DNA of 64,000 nt from Paenirhizobium selenitireducens ATCC BAA-1503 (GCF_000518785.1 NZ_JAEG01000012.1:62001-126000); one strand, 5' to 3'; numbered from the stretch's first letter, positions 47,926-57,159 are shown. Numbers and translations: made by a program. Notes: generated by a model not told the origin, from the letters alone.

Positions 47926-49446
47926 CTAGGTGAGGTGTGATTCGATTGCCGCCAGCACCGTCTCGATCGGGCCGGCGCTATCGATGCGGCTCCAGCGCAT
48001 CGGTCCCAAATCTTTGGCCAGCTGCGCTTGCAGTACGTCGACCGTCGCGTCGGACTGGCCTTGCGGTCTCGACCGGACCCTTGCCATCAACAGTGAAGAA
48101 TCGGCCTCCAGCCAGATGCCGGTGAACGGCACGCCAAGTTCTTCGGCGAGCGACTGGATCGTGTCGCGATCTTCCGGACGGTCAAAGACCGCATCGACGA
48201 GCACGGCTCCCCCACCGGAGAGGATGAGGCGCGCGCGATCCGCGAGTTCCTTGTAGACCTTGCGGGAGATCTCCGGGCGATAGGCCTCAAGCGGCAGGCG
48301 CTCATCGGGAGCCACGCCGAACATAGCCTTGCGGATACGGTCGCTTTCCAGGATGCGGGCTCCCGGCGGTCCTGCCAGCCGCGGCGCGAGCGCATCGGCA
48401 AGCGTGGACTTGCCGGAACCGCTCAAGCCGCCGATGGCCACGAGCCGTGGCGCGCTTGGAAACAGCAGCGATGCGGCGAATTCGAAATAGGCCTTGGCGC
48501 TCTGGGCCAAAGGACCCTCCGCATCAGCGCCTTCCTCGATCTGCGTGCCGGTCACGTGGGCCCGCACGGCTGCCCGAACCGCCATGAAAAAGGGCAGGAG
48601 GACAAAGCCGTCGTCGTCCCGGCTGATGTCGAGATAGCGATTGGCCACCACATTGGCGAAATCGGCGAAACCGCGTTGCCAGAGATCCATCAGCAGGAAG
48701 GCGAGGTCATAGAGCACGTCGACCGTTGCGATCTGGTCGTTGAAGTCGATGCAGTCGAACATGCGGGGCCCGGCCGGGCCCATGAACAGGTTTCTCAGGT
48801 GCAGGTCGCCGTGGCAGAGCCGAACCTTGTCCTCGGTTTCCCGCCGATCCATCAAGGCGACGTGGTCGGCCCAGGAGCGTCGGAACGCATCGGTCAGATG
48901 TCGGACGGAATCCTCTGCAAACACATGGCTGGTCGCGAAACCCGCTTCGTTGATGCCGAGCACGCCAGCCATGTTGGCCGAGCCGCTGCCGGCGTGAACA
49001 ACCGGGGCGGAGGTGTGGACCGCTGCGATCATGGCCGCAGTCTGGCGCATCAGGGGCGCATTCAACCTGCCTTCCGTTGCCATGCGGTCGAACAGGTCGT
49101 GCTGGGCAAACCGGTTCATCTCGACGACCACGTCCACCGCCTCGCCCGTGCCGTCGAAGGCCAATCGCCCGTCCGCCTCGCGGGTGATGCGGCGGATGCC
49201 GAGATAGAGGTCGGGTGTGGCGCGGCTGTTGAGCTCGACCTCGCGCCGGCAGAAGTGCAGGCGCAGATCATAGGTCGAGAAATCGACATAGGGCAGTTTG
49301 ACCGCACGCTTGAGCTTGTAGGCGCGGCCATCGATCAGGAAGACCAGCGAGATGTGGGTTTCGATGATCTTCACCGCGCCCGTTTCGCCGTAGGTCTCCG
49401 GGGCGCTCAGAAAGGCGATCGCCGCCGACTGATCGTGAATGTCCAT
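47926..49446 (-). CDS. Two-domain protein: aminoglycoside-phosphotransferase-like plus AAA_33 P-loop kinase
   Basis: A 506-residue soluble protein. The N-terminal kinase-like domain has CHGDLHLRN (211-219) and IDFND (233-237), the catalytic and metal motifs of choline/aminoglycoside kinases. The C-terminal third is a P-loop kinase with GGLSGSGKST (339-348), a LID-like region and DAVFDRPEDRD, close to the gluconate-kinase/zeta-toxin-like AAA_33 group. Such fusions are widespread and annotated only by domain. It stands alone between tonB and amaB, read from 49446. No substrate can be assigned. Confidence 0.82.
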   Translation of the reverse strand: MDIHDQSAAIAFLSAPETYGETGAVKIIETHISLVFLIDGRAYKLKRAVKLPYVDFSTYDLRLHFCRREVELNSRATPDLYLGIRRITREADGRLAFDGTGEAVDVVVEMNRFAQHDLFDRMATEGRLNAPLMRQTAAMIAAVHTSAPVVHAGSGSANMAGVLGINEAGFATSHVFAEDSVRHLTDAFRRSWADHVALMDRRETEDKVRLCHGDLHLRNLFMGPAGPRMFDCIDFNDQIATVDVLYDLAFLLMDLWQRGFADFANVVANRYLDISRDDDGFVLLPFFMAVRAAVRAHVTGTQIEEGADAEGPLAQSAKAYFEFAASLLFPSAPRLVAIGGLSGSGKSTLADALAPRLAGPPGARILESDRIRKAMFGVAPDERLPLEAYRPEISRKVYKELADRARLILSGGGAVLVDAVFDRPEDRDTIQSLAEELGVPFTGIWLEADSSLLMARVRSRPQGQSDATVDVLQAQLAKDLGPMRWSRIDSAGPIETVLAAIESHLT

Positions 49447-49571
49447 TCGCTCGCCTCGAAATGCCGCCAGATCACACGCGGCACCTTGGCCGATTCCGCA
49501 AGCGAAGGCCAGTGCGACCCGTCAAACCTTGGTCTGAGGCGCTTGAAATTTCATGCAAAATTCAAAAAGGA

Positions 49572-49605
49572 AAGGCCACGCTGTCCCTTTGAACCGCGTG
49601 GCCTT
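49572..49605 (-). terminator. Intrinsic terminator after amaB
   Basis: A perfect 10-bp stem (AAGGCCACGC / GCGTGGCCTT) closes a 14-base loop and is followed on the minus strand by TCC and five T's. It lies 24 bases after the amaB stop. A second small hairpin (GGCTGATC / GATCAGCC) overlaps the stop codon. Confidence 0.8.
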
Positions 49606-49628
49606 CAATTGGATCGGCTGATCGTTGA

Positions 49629-51170
49629 TCAGCCCACGTCGAACTTCACGCCCTGGGCGAGCGGCAGGGTCTTGCCGAAGTTCACCGTGTTGGTGGCGCG
49701 GCGCATATAGGCCTTCCAGGCGTCGGAGCCGGATTCGCGACCGCCACCGGTTTCCTTTTCGCCACCGAAGGCGCCGCCGATTTCAGCACCGGACGGGCCG
49801 ATGTTGACGTTGGCGATCCCGCAATCCGAGCCGCGGTCCGACACGAAGGCTTCCGCCTCGCGCAGGTCGTTGGTGAAGATCGACGACGACAGGCCCTGGG
49901 GAACGTCGTTGTTCAGCGCCAGCGCTTCGTCGAAGTCCTTGTACTTCATCACGTAGAGGATCGGCGCGAAGGTCTCCTCGACGACCGGGCCGGTCTGGGC
50001 CGGCATTTCGACGAGCGCGGGACGAACGTAGAAGGCTTCCGCAGCATCGCCTGCGTTCACCCGTTCGCCACCGGCAACCTTGCCGCCGGCCGCCTTGGCG
50101 GCATCCAGGGCATGCTGCATGCGGTCGAAGGCACCCTTGTCGATCAGCGGGCCGATCAGGTTGCCGGCTTCCAACGGATTGCCGATGGTAACGGAACCGT
50201 AGGCCTTGATCAGGCGCGGAACGAGCGTGTCGTAGACGCTTTCATGGACGAAGAGGCGACGCAGCGAGGTGCAGCGCTGTCCGGCGGTGCCCATGGCAGC
50301 GAAGGCGACGCCGCGCAGCGTCAGGTCGAGGTCGGCGGTCGGGCCGACGATCGCCGCATTGTTACCGCCGAGCTCGAGGATCGAGCGGCCGAAACGGGTG
50401 GCGACGCGCGGGCCGACGGTGCGGCCCATGGCGGTCGAGCCGGTTGCGGAGATCAGCGGAACCTTCGGATGGTCGACGAGGACTTCGCCGATGTCGCGGC
50501 CGCCGATCAGCAGGGTCGACAGGTTGGCAGGCGCCTTGCCGCCATCGGCGACGTAGCGGCTGACGGCCTTTTCGAAGATCGCCTGGGTGGCGATGGCGGT
50601 GAGCGGGGTCTTTTCCGACGGCTTCCAGATGGTGGAGTTGCCGCAGACCAGCGCCAGCGCCGAGTTCCAGGCCCAGACGGCGACCGGGAAGTTGAAGGCC
50701 GAGATGATGCCGGTGACGCCGAGCGGATGCCAGGTTTCCATCATGCGGTGCTCGGCGCGTTCGGTGGCGATCGTCAGGCCGTAGAGCTGACGCGACAGGC
50801 CGACGGCGAAATCGCAGATGTCGATCATTTCCTGGACTTCGCCGAGACCTTCCGAGGTGATCTTGCCGACTTCGATGGAGACCAGACGGCCGAGGTCGGC
50901 CTTGGCGGTGCGCAGTTCTTCGCCGAGCAGGCGGATCAGTTCGCCACGCTTGGGCGCCGGGACGAGGCGCCATTCGAGGAAAGCCTGATGGGCGGCGCCG
51001 ATGGCGGTCTTGGTGTCGGCGGCATTGATCTCGGCAACGGCGGCGATCTTCTCGCCGTTGATCGGCGAGCGGACGGACAGCGTGCCACCGGCGAGGCTGG
51101 CGGCGGGCACGCCGAGGCGGCCCATGATGGCGGCCACTTCGGCCGTGAAGTTCAGGTTGGCAAGGGTCAT
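49629..51170 (-). CDS. amaB: L-piperidine-6-carboxylate / aminoadipate-semialdehyde dehydrogenase (ALDH7 family)
   Basis: A 513-residue NAD-dependent aldehyde dehydrogenase of the ALDH7 (antiquitin) family. It oxidises 2-aminoadipate 6-semialdehyde, in equilibrium with piperideine-6-carboxylate, to 2-aminoadipate. The catalytic cysteine is C300 in GTAGQRCTSLRRL, the general base lies in LELGGNNA, and NFPVAVWAWNSALALVCGN plus the C-terminal GGAFGGEKETGGGRESGSD are typical of the family. It is co-directional with the FAD oxidase upstream by 59 bases, in the order amaA-amaB known from lysine degradation through pipecolate. A terminator follows. Confidence 0.9.
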   Translation of the reverse strand: MTLANLNFTAEVAAIMGRLGVPAASLAGGTLSVRSPINGEKIAAVAEINAADTKTAIGAAHQAFLEWRLVPAPKRGELIRLLGEELRTAKADLGRLVSIEVGKITSEGLGEVQEMIDICDFAVGLSRQLYGLTIATERAEHRMMETWHPLGVTGIISAFNFPVAVWAWNSALALVCGNSTIWKPSEKTPLTAIATQAIFEKAVSRYVADGGKAPANLSTLLIGGRDIGEVLVDHPKVPLISATGSTAMGRTVGPRVATRFGRSILELGGNNAAIVGPTADLDLTLRGVAFAAMGTAGQRCTSLRRLFVHESVYDTLVPRLIKAYGSVTIGNPLEAGNLIGPLIDKGAFDRMQHALDAAKAAGGKVAGGERVNAGDAAEAFYVRPALVEMPAQTGPVVEETFAPILYVMKYKDFDEALALNNDVPQGLSSSIFTNDLREAEAFVSDRGSDCGIANVNIGPSGAEIGGAFGGEKETGGGRESGSDAWKAYMRRATNTVNFGKTLPLAQGVKFDVG

Positions 51171-51229
51171 GGTGTTCCTTCCAGTGATTTCGGATTGTCC
51201 GTTATCGGTTGTCTTCGAGTGCGTCTTCT

Positions 51230-52513
51230 TCAGAAGCGCGCCCCGGTGAAATGGGCGATCTGGGCGCCAGCCTCGTAGTAGGCGCCCTTCAGGTTGCGAA
51301 GCGGAGCTTCAACGACGTCTCTGACCGGCAGCGGCAGATCCGCTTCCGAGAGTTCGCCGAGGATATGGCGAGCCAGTGTCTTACCGAAAACCGTCCCCGG
51401 CGCAATGCCGCGGCCGTTATAGCCGGAAAAGCCCACGACATTCGGCGCGAACTTGTGGAAACGCGGGATGGCGTCGTCGGTCATGCCGATGCGGCCATAC
51501 CATTCGGTTTCGAATTCGACATTGTCGAGATCGGGGAAGAGCTTCTTCAGCGCTCGCTTGGCCCAGGAACGGTGGACCGGAAGGCCCGTGTTGCGAAGGG
51601 CGCCGCAGCTGCCGAAGACCAGCCGGCCCGCCCGGTCCATGCGGAAGGAGGAAAGCACTTCCTTCGTGTCCCAGCAGCCCTCGCGGTCCGGCAGGATTTT
51701 CTTCAGCTGTTCGGCGGAGAGCGGCTTGGTGGCGAAGTTGAAATAGGGGAGCAGCACCTGTTCGTTGCGCACCGCTTCCCACGGGCCGGTCGAATAGTAT
51801 TCGGAGGCGACGATGATCCAGTCGGCCGACACCGAACCGTTTGCCGTCTTCACCACCCAGCGGCTGCCATTGCGTTCCGTCGAGACGGCGGCGCTGCCGG
51901 TATGGATCTTCGCACCGGCAGCGATCGCTGCCTTGGCGAGCCCCCGAACATAGGCCAGCGGCTGGAGCGTTCCGGCGCGCATGTCGAGCAGCGCTCCGGC
52001 ATAGGCCGACGTGCCGATCCGCTTCGCCGTCTCCTCGGCCGACAGGATACGCACATCGGCACCCCGCGCTGCCCACTGGCTGCAACGTTCCTTGATTTCC
52101 TCGAGGCCGGCTTTTCCCACGGCGCAGTGCAGCGTGCCGTTCTTCTCCAGCTCGCAGGCGATCTCATGCTTTTCGATGAGGGCCCGCACCAGGAGCGGCG
52201 CATTGCCGAGCAGGTCGAGAACGCGCTCGCCATAGACCGGACCGAGCACCCCGGGAATCTCCGACGGCATGACCCACATGCCGCCGTTGATCAGGCCGAC
52301 ATTGCGTCCGGCTCCGCCGAAACCGATCTCGGTCGCTTCGAGCAGGACCACCTTGGTTCCGGCCTCGGCAAGGTGCAGCGCTGCGGAAATGCCGGTATAG
52401 CCGCCGCCGACGATGACGACGTCAGCCTCGACCGGGCCCGAAAGCGGCGGCGTCACGGGTGCGGCCGGGGCGGTCTTTTCCCACAGGCCGTGGGAGCGGG
52501 GATCGTTCAGCAT
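51230..52513 (-). CDS. amaA: FAD-dependent amine oxidase, L-pipecolate oxidase-like
   Basis: A 427-residue DAO-family flavoprotein. The dinucleotide fold is ADVVIVGGGYTGISAALHLA (about 30-49) with E59 binding ribose; the family N-terminal pattern RSHGLWEKTAPAAP precedes it. The C-terminal part has GYNGRGIAPGTVFGK contacting flavin. It belongs to the group of gamma-glutamylputrescine, sarcosine and pipecolate oxidases. I assign pipecolate oxidase because amaB follows 59 bases later and would receive its product; putrescine-derivative oxidation cannot be excluded. A LysR gene is divergent. Confidence 0.75.
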   Translation of the reverse strand: MLNDPRSHGLWEKTAPAAPVTPPLSGPVEADVVIVGGGYTGISAALHLAEAGTKVVLLEATEIGFGGAGRNVGLINGGMWVMPSEIPGVLGPVYGERVLDLLGNAPLLVRALIEKHEIACELEKNGTLHCAVGKAGLEEIKERCSQWAARGADVRILSAEETAKRIGTSAYAGALLDMRAGTLQPLAYVRGLAKAAIAAGAKIHTGSAAVSTERNGSRWVVKTANGSVSADWIIVASEYYSTGPWEAVRNEQVLLPYFNFATKPLSAEQLKKILPDREGCWDTKEVLSSFRMDRAGRLVFGSCGALRNTGLPVHRSWAKRALKKLFPDLDNVEFETEWYGRIGMTDDAIPRFHKFAPNVVGFSGYNGRGIAPGTVFGKTLARHILGELSEADLPLPVRDVVEAPLRNLKGAYYEAGAQIAHFTGARF

Positions 52514-52656
52514 AGGGCTTTCCTTCAGGGTGGTCGCGGGAGACGGCCGAAAAGACGTGTCGTTTGCGGTGACGGGCGATCGCGGCTGGCTTTTGCGCTA
52601 CGGCAGCGCCAAAGGCGTCCTTCGCTCGCATCATTCCGAAACGTAAAGTCTTGCGA

Positions 52657-52675
52657 AATCTAGAAGACGAATCTA
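52657..52675. promoter_or_regulatory. Direct repeat in the amaA / lysR divergent region
   Basis: AATCTA occurs twice with seven bases between (52657-52662 and 52670-52675), 50-70 bases before the LysR start and about 145 bases before the amaA start. Regularly spaced repeats in such a gap are candidate regulator sites. No perfect T-N11-A palindrome was found here. Confidence 0.35.
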
Positions 52676-52724
52676 ACCCGTTCCAACGATAATTTCTCAA
52701 GAGTTCATTCCGTCGAGGTATAAC

Positions 52725-53642
52725 ATGCTCCCGGCCCGGCGCTTCCTTCCGTCGCTTTCACTGCTCGCCGCCTTCGAGGCCGCGGCTCGAACCGGCAGCA
52801 TAACGGCTGCGGCGCGCGAACTCGACCTGACGCAGAGCGCAGTGAGCCGCCAGATCAAGGCTCTGGAGGACCAGCTGGGCGTCGAGCTTTTCCTGCGGGA
52901 ACGCCAGACCATCCGCCTCACCGTGGCCGGCGACGGTTATGCCCGGGAAATCCGGGAAGCGCTGAGGCGCATTTCCAGCGCCTCGCTCAATCTGCGGGCC
53001 AATCCGCATGGCGGCACGCTGAACCTCGCCGTTCTTCCGACCTTCGGGGCACAATGGCTCGCACCACGGCTGGCCCGTTTTCTCGCGGACAATCCGGGCA
53101 TTACCATCAATCTCATCACCCGCCTGTCGCCCTTCGATTTCCGGCTGGATTCCATCGACGCGGCGATCCATTTCGGCGAACCGGTGTGGCCCGGCGCGGA
53201 GCTCGCCCTGCTGATGGGCGAGACGACGGTTCCCGCCTGCAGCCCGGCGTTCAAGGCGGCGCACAGGCTCGAAAGGCCGGCCGACATCCTCGATGTGCCG
53301 CTGCTGCATCTGACAACCCGGCCGGATGCCTGGGAAAAGTGGCTGACTGCCAATGGCGTGGTGTTTGAGTCCATTCACGGCATGCTGTTTGACCAGTTCG
53401 CCGCAGCCTCTCAGGCCGCGATCGGCGGGCTCGGTGTGGCCCTTTTGCCGATCTTCCTGTTTCGCGAGGAACTGGCGCGGGGCGATCTCGTCCCGGCGAT
53501 CGATCGAGAGGTCGAGAGCGAAGGGCGCTACTATCTGGCCTTCACCCGTGAGCGGGCCGCCTATCCACCGCTTGTTGCGTTTCGCAAATGGATCCTTGAG
53601 GAAGCGGCGCAGGAGCGGTCCGGGTCCGGCGAAGCCGGCTGA
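52725..53642 (+). CDS. LysR-family regulator, GcvA-like, next to amaAB
   Basis: A 305-residue LysR protein with a helix-turn-helix in residues 12-65 (LLAAFEAAARTGSITAAARE, QSAVSRQIKALEDQLG). The effector domain has the GcvA-type LITRLSPFDFRLDSIDAAIHFGEP. Paralogous to the regulator at 28.1 kb in general layout. It is encoded divergently from amaA and so probably controls the amaAB operon; the inducer would be a lysine, pipecolate or hydroxylysine metabolite. The stop is 9 bases from the convergent DUF3307 gene. Confidence 0.87.
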   Translation: MLPARRFLPSLSLLAAFEAAARTGSITAAARELDLTQSAVSRQIKALEDQLGVELFLRERQTIRLTVAGDGYAREIREALRRISSASLNLRANPHGGTLNLAVLPTFGAQWLAPRLARFLADNPGITINLITRLSPFDFRLDSIDAAIHFGEPVWPGAELALLMGETTVPACSPAFKAAHRLERPADILDVPLLHLTTRPDAWEKWLTANGVVFESIHGMLFDQFAAASQAAIGGLGVALLPIFLFREELARGDLVPAIDREVESEGRYYLAFTRERAAYPPLVAFRKWILEEAAQERSGSGEAG

Positions 53643-53651
53643 TAGCGTCCG

Positions 53652-54056
53652 TCAGAGCGTTCGGCTCGCGGCCAGAACGGCGGCAAAACCGAGATGGGTC
53701 AGGTGATGAAGCGTCTGGTCCGTGCCGAGCAGCCACCAGAAGCCGGTCTTGGCGGCGTCGAGGCCGAGCCGGGACTGGAGAACCGCCTTCGCCCGGTCGA
53801 TGGCGAAATGTACGAGGAAGTCGACGAGACCGATCCAGGCAAGAGACGGCGCGACGACGGAAAAGATCAGGCCCGTCATCGCCCCGTGCAGTCCGGCGTG
53901 CAGGGTCAGCGGCAGGAGCCAGGCCTTGCGGTGCTGCTTGCCGACGGCGATCCACCGCGTCTGCAGGACGAAATCGGCGGCGAGGTGCTTCAGCAGGAAC
54001 AGCGCGATGCCCCACATTATCCAAGGGGTGGAGATCGTATCGGGCAGGCTCGGCAT
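53652..54056 (-). CDS. DUF3307 membrane protein
   Basis: A 134-residue membrane protein with about four hydrophobic segments. The family motif LFLLKHLAADFVLQTRWI is followed by HAGLHGAMTGLIF and a late histidine pair (DQTLHHLTHLG). The ATG at 54056 follows GAAGGAAA; two upstream in-frame ATGs lack a ribosome site. Function is unknown; the many membrane histidines could bind metal. It sits between LysR and the fusion kinase/aminotransferase, but has no evident link with them. Confidence 0.72.
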   Translation of the reverse strand: MPSLPDTISTPWIMWGIALFLLKHLAADFVLQTRWIAVGKQHRKAWLLPLTLHAGLHGAMTGLIFSVVAPSLAWIGLVDFLVHFAIDRAKAVLQSRLGLDAAKTGFWWLLGTDQTLHHLTHLGFAAVLAASRTL

Positions 54057-54231
54057 TTCGTTTCCTTCAACCAGGATGCTGTCTGGGAGGAGCATAGACA
54101 CTCCCCGGAACAGCTGTGAAGGCGACTTGTGTGGAGCTTCGGTTTGCCATTTGTGAAGCGTTTACAACATCTGAAAAGTTGAACGTCCGGCGTTATGTTG
54201 AATTAAGCACCTTGCCGTAGCCCATTCTGGC

Positions 54232-57159
54232 TCACCAGCCATCGGAAAGCACCTTTTCCAGCATGGCGGCGAAGAAGTCGGCGCTGTCCCGGGACAGGCA
54301 GAGCGGTGGCTTTATTTTCAAAACGTTAAGATGGTCGCCTGTCGGTTGCATGATGACGCCGAGATCAAGCAGCCGGTCGCAGATTGCCGCCGTCTCCTCG
54401 GTGGCAGGCTCCAGCGTCTCGCGGTCGCGGACGAATTCGAGGCCGAGATAGAGCCCCATGCCATGGACCGCGCCGACCAGCGGGAAGCGCTGGCCGAGGG
54501 CTTCGAGCCGGGATTTCAGATAGTCGCCCGTTTCCCGGGCATTCTCCTGCAAGCCTTCGTCGCGCATGATGTCGAGCACCGTCATGCCGACCACGCAACT
54601 GACCGGGCTGCCGCCGGCCGAGGAGAAGAAGTAACCCTCGTTCTCCAGCGCGTCGGCGATCTCTCGGCGGGTAATGACCGCGCCGAGCGGCTGGCCATTG
54701 CCCATGCCCTTGGCAACGGTGATGATGTCCGGCACCACGCCCTGCTCTTCGAAACCCCAGAAGAAATGGCCGAGGCGTCCGTAACCGACCTGCACCTCGT
54801 CGGCGATGCAGACGCCGCCGCGCGCGCGGATCATGCCGTAAACCTCGTCGAGGTAGCCGGGCGGCAGCGGAATGCCGCCGGCATTGCCGTAGACGCTCTC
54901 GCAGATGAATCCGCCAAGGCTTTCGCCCGCTTCCTCGATCGCGTCCAGTGCCTTGGCGACGCTTGCCACATAATCCGCGGTCGATGCGGCGCCGCGGAAG
55001 GGGCCGCGATAGGTATTGGGCGCGGTCACCGGGTGGACCCATCCGGGGCGGGTTTCGAGCGCGCGCGGGTTGTCGGCGATCGAGGTGGAGACGGCGTCGC
55101 TCGCCACGGTCCAGCCGTGATAGGCCTCGAGCAGGCTGACGATGTTGTGCGATCCGCTCTTTGCCCAGGCCAGGCGAAGGGCAAGGTCGACGGCTTCCGA
55201 GCCGCTGTTGACGAGAAAGACCGTATCGAGCCCTTCGGGCGCTAGCGATGCGAGGCGATCGGAAAATTCCGCGACGGCGGCGTAGTGGAAACGCGAATTG
55301 GTGTTGAGCAGCGACCATTGGTGCCCGGCGGCACGCGCCAGCCGAGGGTGGCCATGGCCGACGATGGAGACGTTGTTGACCATGTCGAGGTAGGACCGGC
55401 CAGTGACGGAGAACATGTGCTCCTTCCAGCCACGCTCGATCTGCGGCGGGTCGGCGTAATAGTTCTTCTGCGGTTTGGCGAAGCTCTTCTTGCGCTTGGC
55501 GAGCAGGGCGGCACTCTGCGGTGCGGGCGCGTCGAGATCCGCGCCGATCAGCGTGGCGGGCGAGGGGCAGAGCCAGCCCCAGACCGTGGCATGAGACGGC
55601 CGGGCGAAGAGGGGCGGCACGAGGTCCGGATCCCGGCAGAGCTGAAGCCGCAGGCCGCCGACCGCACCGGCCACGCCGGCAATGGTCCCGATCGGCGTGC
55701 CGGCCTCGATCTCTGCGCCTTCTTCCAGCGGGCAATCAATGCCGTCCAGATGCAGCGAGATTTCCGGCGTCGAGAGGATGAGGTGATGCCCGTCCTTGAC
55801 GACGCGGGCCGAAAACGGTGCGACGGCCGTGGTTGTCGCCGGCAGGCAGACGTCGACATGCAGCGCGAAAGTGGCTGGTGCACGCTCGGACAGTGTCCGG
55901 GTGTAGGAAAGCCGGTATTCGCCATAGCGCGTCGAGGAGACCCCCGTCTCGGCGGCGGCGCGGGCCAGAAGCTTCCAGTCTATCTGCGGGTCGGACCAGT
56001 TGTCCTCGACAAGCGCGTCGCTCATCACCGAAAGATCGGTGAGGCGCACCATTTCGGGTGTGATCTCGGGGAGAAGTCGTGCGAGTACGCCCGTATCGAA
56101 CGCCGGGGCACCGTGGCCGACCGCGTCCAGGATTGCGGTTTCCATCAGAGCGAAAGGAACCGAGGTCGCAACCTCGAACATTTCCCGTTCATGGGCGGCG
56201 TTGCCCAGGACATAGTCGTTGTTCGGATCGATGGCCAGTTGCTGTTCGGTGCTGGCGACGAGCACACCGGCGCGCGCCACGATTAGCGGCCAGAGTGCCT
56301 TCAGTTCCGCCTCGTTGAGCGGGTAGTGTTCCTGGAAGGCGCGGACCGCGGGCAGAATGAAAAACGGGTCGCCATCGGCATGATGCAGGAGCGCGGTGCA
56401 GGTGACGGCGAGGTCGGCGACCAGCCAGCCGGTGATGACATCGCCGAAATCGATGACGCCGTCCGGCATCATGCGGCCTTCCCTGTCGGGCCGCGCGACC
56501 ACGTTGTCGTCGGTGATGTCGTGGTGGATCGCCTGAACCCGAAGCTTTCCGGCGAGCGGCTGGATGCGCTTGACCGCCGTCACCATGGCCTTGGCGATCC
56601 GGTCGCGCCGCGCATGGTCCGTCACGGCCTTCAGCAGGTGCAGCGCGACAGGTCCGGCCCGGCGAAGGTCCCACTGCAGTTCACGGTCCAGCCCCGGATG
56701 GGAAAAATCCTTGAGACCGAGCGCGATGCGGGCGGTCAGCCCCCCCAGTTCCGCCACGACCTGCGGCGCCAAATACTTGCGCTGCGTCAGCGGTTCGCCG
56801 TCGAGATAGGTGAGCAGCCGCACCTGATAGTCTTCGTCATCGATCGTCAGGACGAGGATGTCTTCACCGCCCTCGGCCAGGATGGGTTCGGGGATACGGG
56901 GGATGTCTGCAAGGGTGGCCAGGTGACGCATGGCGGCATTCTGGGCGGCTAGCTCGATCGTCGCGTATTCGGCGTGGCAGATCTTCAGGACGTAGAACGC
57001 CTCGCCGGTGTCGATGCGGTAATTGCGGTCCTGCTGGCTGCCGAGTTCCTTGAGGTCACCCTCCAGGCCGTAATAGTTCCTGAGAATGCCAGCCGCCTGC
57101 TCTGCCGACACGTTCGGACGGGGCAGTTCTGTGCGCTTGAGCAAGGCGGAGTCGGGCAT
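54232..57159 (-). CDS. Fusion protein: hydroxylysine-kinase-like, degenerate M23-like, and class III aminotransferase/phospho-lyase
   Basis: A 975-residue, three-domain enzyme. Domain 1 (about 20-350) is an aminoglycoside/homoserine-kinase-like fold with IHHDITDDNV (211-220) and VIDFGD (235-240), closest in type to hydroxylysine kinase. Domain 2 (about 430-540) resembles a lysostaphin/M23 barrel but the expected HLH is replaced by RLQLC, so it cannot be a normal peptidase. Domain 3 (about 560-975) is a PLP class III enzyme with IADEVQVGYGR (D787) and the PLP lysine K817 in TVAKGMG. Human relatives are HYKK fused in concept to PHYKPL/ETNPPL phospho-lyases. It would phosphorylate and then eliminate an amino alcohol; substrate unproven. 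Confidence 0.88.
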   Translation of the reverse strand: MPDSALLKRTELPRPNVSAEQAAGILRNYYGLEGDLKELGSQQDRNYRIDTGEAFYVLKICHAEYATIELAAQNAAMRHLATLADIPRIPEPILAEGGEDILVLTIDDEDYQVRLLTYLDGEPLTQRKYLAPQVVAELGGLTARIALGLKDFSHPGLDRELQWDLRRAGPVALHLLKAVTDHARRDRIAKAMVTAVKRIQPLAGKLRVQAIHHDITDDNVVARPDREGRMMPDGVIDFGDVITGWLVADLAVTCTALLHHADGDPFFILPAVRAFQEHYPLNEAELKALWPLIVARAGVLVASTEQQLAIDPNNDYVLGNAAHEREMFEVATSVPFALMETAILDAVGHGAPAFDTGVLARLLPEITPEMVRLTDLSVMSDALVEDNWSDPQIDWKLLARAAAETGVSSTRYGEYRLSYTRTLSERAPATFALHVDVCLPATTTAVAPFSARVVKDGHHLILSTPEISLHLDGIDCPLEEGAEIEAGTPIGTIAGVAGAVGGLRLQLCRDPDLVPPLFARPSHATVWGWLCPSPATLIGADLDAPAPQSAALLAKRKKSFAKPQKNYYADPPQIERGWKEHMFSVTGRSYLDMVNNVSIVGHGHPRLARAAGHQWSLLNTNSRFHYAAVAEFSDRLASLAPEGLDTVFLVNSGSEAVDLALRLAWAKSGSHNIVSLLEAYHGWTVASDAVSTSIADNPRALETRPGWVHPVTAPNTYRGPFRGAASTADYVASVAKALDAIEEAGESLGGFICESVYGNAGGIPLPPGYLDEVYGMIRARGGVCIADEVQVGYGRLGHFFWGFEEQGVVPDIITVAKGMGNGQPLGAVITRREIADALENEGYFFSSAGGSPVSCVVGMTVLDIMRDEGLQENARETGDYLKSRLEALGQRFPLVGAVHGMGLYLGLEFVRDRETLEPATEETAAICDRLLDLGVIMQPTGDHLNVLKIKPPLCLSRDSADFFAAMLEKVLSDGW

